Shown here: positions 5,918 to 10,465 of the stretch, piece by piece
Position numbering within the stretch: position 1 is the first letter of the stretch
How the letters are laid out: the number at the start of each line of letters is the position of its first letter
Source of the DNA: an uncultured Bacilli bacterium
GTDB lineage: Bacteria; Bacillota_I; Bacilli_A; RF39; UBA660
Assembly: GCA_947629195.1 (NCBI GenBank)
Contig: CANRCS010000028.1
Location: 1 to 10,465, forward strand
Direction of reading: 5' to 3'
Length of the DNA stretch: 10,465 bases
Program-made: the position numbers and the translations under genes
Notes under the pieces: model-generated
Told to the model about the DNA's origin: nothing
Databases searched by the model: none
The model's input: only the letters and a program-made list of their open reading frames with translations

Positions 5918-7189
5918 TGGTTTTACTACAAATAATGTTCTATTACTTAAATCTAACCTTTTAATTATTCTTCTTGCTTCATCCAAATTCATAGTTCTAA
6001 CTAAATTTATTGTATTAGCATCATACCTACCATATTTTATAACATTATTGACAATAGAATCATTTAAAGCAATTATATTATCATATAATTTTATTTCAGA
6101 ACTTATTAAAACTTTTTTGTGCATTTCTAAATCGTCTAGGGAAATATCTATATTTTTAAGCAAGTTATCAATTTCTGCAAATAACTCTTTTGGAAATAAT
6201 GTTTCAGATAATAATGTTACGAATAAATGAGTATTAGTATAAACCTTATCTATTTCAATTGGTGATAATATATAATTTTTTTCAATCATTTTTTCATAAA
6301 ATTCTGATGTCATACCAAATAAAGATTCAAAAATTATCGATAAATAATAATTTCGTTTTTTCTCACTCATATTAATTATTTTACCAAGATTTATTTTTAT
6401 TCCATAAGCAAATTTATTAGTTTCAACATTTTTTTCTATTTCTTCATATGTTTTAGCTACTTTATCACTTTCTTTGTAATCTTTAATTTTAATTTGTGGC
6501 ACTTCTTTAAATTTTTTAGAATTTTGATTTTTTTCTATTACATTTATAGTTATTTCAGGATCAAAATTACCTGTTATAACTAAAAACATATTTGATGGAT
6601 GATAAAATGTATTATAACATTTTTTCAAATCTTTTTTTGTTATTTGATAAACACTTTTTATAGTTCCACCAATTGGATATTTTATAGGATGTTTATTGAA
6701 TGCATTATTTCTTACTCCATCATACATTACCCATATTGGATCATCCATATACATTCTTAATTCTTGTTCTATAATTCCTTTTTCTTTTTCAACATTCTCA
6801 TCTGTTAAATATAATGTTTGAACATAATCTAACAAATAACATATATTATCTAAAAAGTTATTTGGACCTGCAAATTCATAAGTTGTATTTTGAAGTGTAG
6901 TATGTGCATTTGCATCAGTCCCACTCTTTGAATAGAAAGTAAATGGATCTATCCCATCTTCCATTTCAAACATTTTATGTTCTAGGAAATGTGCGATACC
7001 TTTTGGAACAGATATCATCTTATTTTCTCCAATAGGAACAAATTCATCGTGCATAGAACCATACTTAGTTGTAAATGTCGCATAAGTATTTTTAACATTT
7101 GTATTAGGTACCATATATACTTCTAATCCATTATCTAATTTTTTATAATATAATTTTTCATCTACTATATCTATTATTCTTTCTTCCAT
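5903..7189 (-). CDS. ymfH: M16 zinc peptidase family protein, YmfH-like catalytic member
   Basis: A 428-residue protein of the M16 (pitrilysin/insulinase-like) family. The inverted zinc motif HFLEH is at 67-71, with E70 as expected catalytic base. EKGIIEQELRMYMDDP at about 136-151 is the helix that should give the third zinc ligand. The C-terminal half lacks a clear Arg...Leu-Ala-Tyr element, which the neighbouring protein has. The frame opens at 7207, but that ATG has no ribosome binding site. GGAGAGG lies 9 bases before the ATG at 7189, which begins one base after the ymfF stop. In Bacillus the pair is named ymfF-ymfH and is linked by annotation to EF-P modification; the direct substrate is unclear. 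The 3' end carries the infC promoter. Confidence 0.87.
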   Translation of the reverse strand: MEERIIDIVDEKLYYKKLDNGLEVYMVPNTNVKNTYATFTTKYGSMHDEFVPIGENKMISVPKGIAHFLEHKMFEMEDGIDPFTFYSKSGTDANAHTTLQNTTYEFAGPNNFLDNICYLLDYVQTLYLTDENVEKEKGIIEQELRMYMDDPIWVMYDGVRNNAFNKHPIKYPIGGTIKSVYQITKKDLKKCYNTFYHPSNMFLVITGNFDPEITINVIEKNQNSKKFKEVPQIKIKDYKESDKVAKTYEEIEKNVETNKFAYGIKINLGKIINMSEKKRNYYLSIIFESLFGMTSEFYEKMIEKNYILSPIEIDKVYTNTHLFVTLLSETLFPKELFAEIDNLLKNIDISLDDLEMHKKVLISSEIKLYDNIIALNDSIVNNVIKYGRYDANTINLVRTMNLDEARRIIKRLDLSNRTLFVVKPLTNQ

Positions 7190-7190
7190 A

Positions 7191-8453
7191 TCAATTATCC
7201 TCTCCATGCATTAAATATACGGTATCTATCTTTATCTTTTTAGCTAAATCTACTATGTCATCTTTAGTAACTTTTTTAAATTTTTCTTTTCTTGTTTCTA
7301 TATCATCACCATTACTTAATTCTTTTGAAAAATATGCACTTATTATTCTAGATGGTGAATCTGTAATTGTATCTAAAGATGTTAAAATATTTTTTCTAGC
7401 CACTTCTATTTCATTATCTTCTATATTTCCCTTTTTCATATTTGCCATATCTTTTTTTACTAAAGATAATACTTTTTCAGAATCATCTCTATTTATTCCA
7501 GAGTATATCATTAAAATATTATCATATTGTTTTACCATAGATGTTATATAATAAGCAAGTGAATTTTTCTCTCTTACATTAGTAAATAATTTCGAACTTG
7601 ATGAACCACCTAGTATTTCACTATAAAATGGCAATACATATCTTCTTTCATATTCACTTAAATTTTTAAGTTTACATCCAATATTGAATTTAGCTTGAAT
7701 TATGTTTTCTTTTTCATCTATTTTATTTATTCTACCACGTAATTTTTCATGTTCAATTATTGGACTTCCCATATCTTTTTTAACAGTATTAACTTTAAAG
7801 TTTTGGGATAAGTATTCGATAATTTGTTCTTCTTCTACATCTCCTACTACAAAAATTTCTACTTTATCACTTCTTAAAATATCTTTATAGTATTCATATA
7901 AATTATCAGTTGTAATATTATCTAAGTCTTCTAAATAACCATATCCTCTGTATGAAAATGGCTCATCTTTTCCCATATTTTCTAATAATCTTATTAAACC
8001 ATATTTAGTAGTATTATCTTTTATTGATTTAATTTCATTTTTTATAAATTCTTTAACTATGTTAAATGATTTTAAATCGAAATTGTCATTTTCAACATTA
8101 GGATTAAATAATAAATCTAAAAAGAAATTAATAGATTTTTCATTCATACCTTCTTCTGTATATTTTTCATTTAAAAATTGTGTAGAAAATGATAAGTTAG
8201 AAAATGAACCTATTCTTCCATTAGAAGACATTACTATTGGATTATATAAATTATTAGCTTGGATTGCTAAAGACCTTTTAGTTGTAAAATTTTTGTTAGA
8301 TTGTAATAATATTTCACTAAGAAAATTTCTAATTGTTATTTCTTCTTTTTTAACATGTCTAAGAAAGTTGACATCAATAGTTATTGTTTTAAAAATATCT
8401 GTTTTAATTATGTGTATGTTATATGCAGCAAATTCTTTTTTTATATATTCCAT
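7191..8453 (-). CDS. ymfF: M16 peptidase-like protein, YmfF-like non-catalytic member
   Basis: A 420-residue M16-fold protein without the HxxEH zinc motif in its N-terminal domain, so it is unlikely to cut peptides alone. Its C-terminal half has GGSSSSKLFTNVREKNSLAY (282-301), the element that in M16 enzymes supplies the Arg and Tyr of the substrate pocket. The next gene has the zinc motif but not this element, so the two probably form one two-chain enzyme, as in other M16B pairs. The ATG at 8453 is preferred over the TTG at 8456 directly before it; a GGTGA site lies just upstream. The stop is TGA and the next gene starts one base later, pointing to translational coupling. The gene lies 45 bases after deoD with no clear terminator between. 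Confidence 0.83.
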   Translation of the reverse strand: MEYIKKEFAAYNIHIIKTDIFKTITIDVNFLRHVKKEEITIRNFLSEILLQSNKNFTTKRSLAIQANNLYNPIVMSSNGRIGSFSNLSFSTQFLNEKYTEEGMNEKSINFFLDLLFNPNVENDNFDLKSFNIVKEFIKNEIKSIKDNTTKYGLIRLLENMGKDEPFSYRGYGYLEDLDNITTDNLYEYYKDILRSDKVEIFVVGDVEEEQIIEYLSQNFKVNTVKKDMGSPIIEHEKLRGRINKIDEKENIIQAKFNIGCKLKNLSEYERRYVLPFYSEILGGSSSSKLFTNVREKNSLAYYITSMVKQYDNILMIYSGINRDDSEKVLSLVKKDMANMKKGNIEDNEIEVARKNILTSLDTITDSPSRIISAYFSKELSNGDDIETRKEKFKKVTKDDIVDLAKKIKIDTVYLMHGEDN

Positions 8454-8498
8454 CAATTCACCATCTTTCTTTATTTATTATGTAATATTATTTTAAAA

Positions 8499-9200
8499 TT
8501 ATAATCTTAAAGTTGTTTCTAGTGCAACTTCAATCATATTATTTAGTCTTTTTTCTCTATCTTCTGCTGAAATTGATTCATCAGTATATGGTGCATCAAC
8601 AACAGTTAATAAGCATGCACACTTTTTATTTAATAATTTTGCGATTGCATATAAGGCAAATGCTTCCATTTCTGCAATTCCTATTTCACCATCATTTCTA
8701 ATTTTATCAAAATAAACATCAAATACATCTAAAGTTGTAACTTCGGCTTCTTTTAATTCTATATCAGATTTTTGTGCACTTTCTATTATTAAGTTATTTA
8801 TATCTTCATATACTGGTAATTCGTATATTTCTTCATTTAGTATTTCTTTGGAAATATTACTTACAGTTTTAACTTTATTTGCGATTATAGTATCTCCAAT
8901 TTTATATTCCATGCTGTGAGAACCACATGATCCCATACGAATTATTACATCTACATCATAAAATTTAAATAATTCGTATGAATATATTCCAATACTTGGC
9001 ATTCCCATTCCATGTCCCATTACGGTTATTCTCTTATTTTTGTAGTATCCTGTATATGCATACATTCCTCTAACATCATTAACTAATTTATAGTCAGTAA
9101 GATATTTTTCAGCAATAAATTTTGCTCTTAATGGATCTCCTGACATTAATACTATATTACTTATATCTTTTTTTTCTGCGCTATTATGTGGTGTTGGCAT
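8499..9200 (-). CDS. deoD: Purine nucleoside phosphorylase, DeoD type
   Basis: DeoD splits purine (deoxy)nucleosides with phosphate into base and (deoxy)ribose-1-phosphate in purine salvage; the family is hexameric. The protein has 233 residues from the start chosen. Compared with E. coli DeoD from memory: TPHN with H5 (the His reaching the next subunit's site), GDPLRAK at 21-27 and R44 (phosphate), RMGSCG at 88-93, EMEA at 177-180 (ribose), and D202 and R215 with the same spacing as the catalytic Asp204/Arg217 pair. An in-frame ATG at 9218 overlaps the ribosome binding site GGAGGA and is rejected in favour of the ATG at 9200. The gene has its own promoter at 9232-9260. Confidence 0.93.
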   Translation of the reverse strand: MPTPHNSAEKKDISNIVLMSGDPLRAKFIAEKYLTDYKLVNDVRGMYAYTGYYKNKRITVMGHGMGMPSIGIYSYELFKFYDVDVIIRMGSCGSHSMEYKIGDTIIANKVKTVSNISKEILNEEIYELPVYEDINNLIIESAQKSDIELKEAEVTTLDVFDVYFDKIRNDGEIGIAEMEAFALYAIAKLLNKKCACLLTVVDAPYTDESISAEDREKRLNNMIEVALETTLRL

Positions 9201-9231
9201 AATTATTAATTCCTCCATTCTTTATATTATT

Positions 9232-9260
9232 AGTATACCATTTATTAGAATAAAATACAA
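9232..9260 (-). promoter_or_regulatory. Probable deoD promoter
   Basis: The minus strand has TATACT at 9232-9237 with a TGG directly before it (extended -10), and TTGTAT at 9255-9260 as a weak -35 with 17-base spacing. A second reading, CTGACA-N17-TATTTT, overlaps further upstream. Both would transcribe deoD with a short 5' leader. Confidence 0.6.
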
Positions 9261-9283
9261 AAATTGTCGTATATTGTCAGCAT

Positions 9284-9330
9284 AAAAAGAAGAAAAAACT
9301 TTTAATCTTACTTTTTTAGTTCTTTCTTCT
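9284..9330 (-). terminator. Candidate intrinsic terminator downstream of the Fic gene
   Basis: On the minus strand AGAAGAAAGAACT (9318-9330) pairs with AGTTTTTTCTTCT (9288-9300) over 13 positions with one mismatch. Four more T follow the 3' arm. The stem is GC-poor and the loop is 17 bases, so strength is uncertain. It lies between the tandem repeats and the deoD promoter. Confidence 0.55.
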
Positions 9331-9373
9331 CACTTAATAATATTATACACATTTTTTCATTTTATATTTTTTT

Positions 9374-9526
9374 ATAGAACGAATTTTCTAATTTTTTCGT
9401 TCTATGGATTTTTATAGAACGAATTTTTCGATTTTTTCGTTCTATGGATTTTTATAGAACGAATTTTTTGATTTTTTCGTTCTATGGATTTTTATAGAAC
9501 AAATTTTTTTGATTTTTTCGTTCTAT
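9374..9526. repeat. Four tandem 40-bp units, each an inverted repeat
   Basis: Units start at 9374, 9414, 9454 and 9494 with an exact 40-base period. Each has ATAGAACGAA, a 12-base T-rich loop, TTCGTTCTAT (a 10-bp stem), then an 8-base spacer GGATTTTT. Loops differ slightly: TTTTCTAATTTT, TTTTTCGATTTT, TTTTTTGATTTT. The fourth unit has one extra T in the loop, one G-to-A change in the left arm (ATAGAACAAA), and no spacer, ending 3 bases before the Fic stop codon. No U-tract follows the stems on the minus strand, so they are not ordinary terminators of the Fic gene. On the plus strand each stem is followed by GGATTTTT. The function is unknown; a protein-binding array or stem-loop RNA is possible. 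Confidence 0.95.
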
Positions 9527-9529
9527 AAC

Positions 9530-10465
9530 TTATTCTGATAAAAATATTTCAACATATTCATCAAATACAAAAATTTGATTTCTATTATATCCAGTTGTTT
9601 CTTTTATTATTTTAGCAGTTTTTAATTCATTTATTACACCATTAATAGTAGATTCAGGCATATCTAATGTTTGAAAAATTTTTTTTCGAGATGAATACGT
9701 TTCATTATAAAAGTAATCAATAATTTTTTTTGCATTATCGTATTTGACTTTTAAACCTATTATTTGAGAGTCAACTTTTTTTGTAAGCTCTACTACTTTT
9801 TTAAATTTTTCTTTAGCAATTTTAGCTGTTTCTATTATTCCCTCTAGAAAAAATTTTATCCACCCAATAATATCATTTTTAGTTCTAACATCATTTAATT
9901 TTTGATAATATAAATCTCTATTTTTTTCAAAGAAAAATGATATATATAAACATGGATTATCTAAATACCTTTTACTTTGTAAATATAAAGGAATTAATAA
10001 TCTTCCAATTCTTCCATTTCCATCTAAAAAAGGATGTATTGATTCAAATTGATAATGTATAATAGCAATTTTAATTAAATCAGGTGTATCAATTTCCTCA
10101 TTATTAATAAAAAGTTCTAAATCTTTTAAACAATCTGCAAGGTCACTTTCTAATGGAGGCACATATACTGCTGTGGATGGCATAGTTCCACCAATCCAAT
10201 TTTGTGATTTTCTAAATTCTCCAGGAGTTTTTCTTTCTCCTCTAACACCGTTTAACAATACTTTATGTATTTCCCTAATTAATCTATTGCAAACTGGGAA
10301 TCCTTTATTAATTCTATCTATACCATAATTAGTTGCTTTAACATAATTTTGAACTTCTTCCCAATCATCTTTTTTTTCTGGGTTTATATCTTGTAAATCT
10401 GATAAATCCTCTTCAATAGTTGTCTTAGTTCCCTCAATTTTACTAGATTTATTTGCTTCGATTTT
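9530..10465 (-). CDS. Fic-domain protein, class II type, N-terminus cut by window edge
   Basis: Fic proteins usually transfer AMP (or another nucleotide part) onto a target hydroxyl. The frame is open to the right edge with 311 codons visible; a TTG at 10258 is internal, not the start. Visible residues 3-13 read EANKSSKIEGT, holding the inhibitory helix motif S-xxx-E-G that blocks ATP binding in class II Fic proteins. The active motif HPFLDGNGRIGR is complete at about 144-155 (10001-10036), with the catalytic His present. GEFRKSQNWIGG precedes it. The last 60 residues look like a winged-helix domain, which fits a DNA-binding or self-regulating part. About 60 N-terminal residues are probably missing compared with full-length relatives. 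No antitoxin-like small gene is visible downstream. Target unknown; the family call is secure. Confidence 0.93.
   Translation of the reverse strand, partial: KIEANKSSKIEGTKTTIEEDLSDLQDINPEKKDDWEEVQNYVKATNYGIDRINKGFPVCNRLIREIHKVLLNGVRGERKTPGEFRKSQNWIGGTMPSTAVYVPPLESDLADCLKDLELFINNEEIDTPDLIKIAIIHYQFESIHPFLDGNGRIGRLLIPLYLQSKRYLDNPCLYISFFFEKNRDLYYQKLNDVRTKNDIIGWIKFFLEGIIETAKIAKEKFKKVVELTKKVDSQIIGLKVKYDNAKKIIDYFYNETYSSRKKIFQTLDMPESTINGVINELKTAKIIKETTGYNRNQIFVFDEYVEIFLSE

Larger units (their letters stand above)
9201..9529. other. Intergenic region between the Fic gene and deoD
   Basis: These 329 bases hold no convincing gene on either strand. From the Fic side towards deoD they contain four tandem palindromic repeats (9374-9526), a degenerate half unit (9351-9373), a candidate terminator (9284-9330), two ATTGTC direct repeats 10 bp apart (9263-9268 and 9273-9278), and the deoD promoter (9232-9260). 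Bases 9331-9350 are plain AT-rich sequence. Confidence 0.8.

Noticed and set aside
7191..7193. UGA read as Trp (mycoplasma code)
   Set aside because: TGA gives a proper ymfF end one base before the ymfH start with its ribosome binding site; the Trp codons I checked are TGG and no frame is interrupted by TGA.
8059..8496. Plus-strand 145-codon frame opposite ymfF
   Set aside because: It is antisense to a well supported gene, with no recognisable domain or start signal.
8454..8498. Separate promoter or terminator between deoD and ymfF
   Set aside because: The 45 bases are almost pure AT with no stem plus U-tract and no convincing -35/-10 pair, so I assume co-transcription.
9374..9526. CRISPR array
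   Set aside because: The regular period is suggestive, but units are nearly identical throughout, the 8-base spacers are the same each time, and no cas gene is nearby.
10256..10258. TTG start of the Fic gene
   Set aside because: The frame is open upstream and encodes expected Fic sequence, including the inhibitory helix, up to the window edge.

Overview
The window is strongly AT-rich DNA from a low-GC Gram-positive bacterium (Bacillota), probably a Bacilli or Mollicutes-like gut lineage. Evidence: very AT-rich codon use, strong AGGAGG ribosome binding sites, sigma-A type promoters, an L20-type attenuator before infC, and a ymfF-ymfH pair. TGG is the Trp codon wherever I checked it, TGA ends ymfF, and no gene is broken by TGA, so the code looks standard rather than the UGA=Trp code of mycoplasmas. 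All genes lie on the minus strand, so transcription runs from high to low coordinates.

In transcription order: (1) a Fic-domain protein cut by the right edge (9530-10465), followed by a 329-base intergenic region with four tandem 40-bp repeats, each a 10-bp inverted repeat, then a candidate terminator and a promoter. (2) deoD (purine nucleoside phosphorylase), then a closely linked ymfF-ymfH pair of M16-type peptidase homologues. (3) A consensus promoter (TTGACA-N17-TATAAT) inside the 3' end of ymfH drives a leader with a terminator/antiterminator switch, then infC, rpmI, rplT, rpsB, tsf and a membrane-anchored thioredoxin-like gene, closed by a good intrinsic terminator. (4) An extended -10 promoter drives rnhB and miaA, the latter cut by the left edge.

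The main oddity is in block 3. Two ribosomal operons that are usually separate (infC-rpmI-rplT and rpsB-tsf) are joined. The C-termini of L20 and S2 carry almost the same 33-residue tail, resembling a Rho N-terminal/SAP-like helical module. Their final 83 bases match at 80 positions, which points to recent duplication or gene conversion between neighbouring ribosomal protein genes. Between rplT and rpsB lies a nested stem structure that could be an S2 autoregulatory element. infC appears to start at AUA, the only in-frame codon correctly spaced from a strong ribosome binding site.

Several longest-ORF starts are wrong. rnhB, deoD and ymfH each have an in-frame ATG overlapping the ribosome binding site itself (ATGGAG...), and the real start lies five or six codons further in. 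The starts given here follow the ribosome binding sites.
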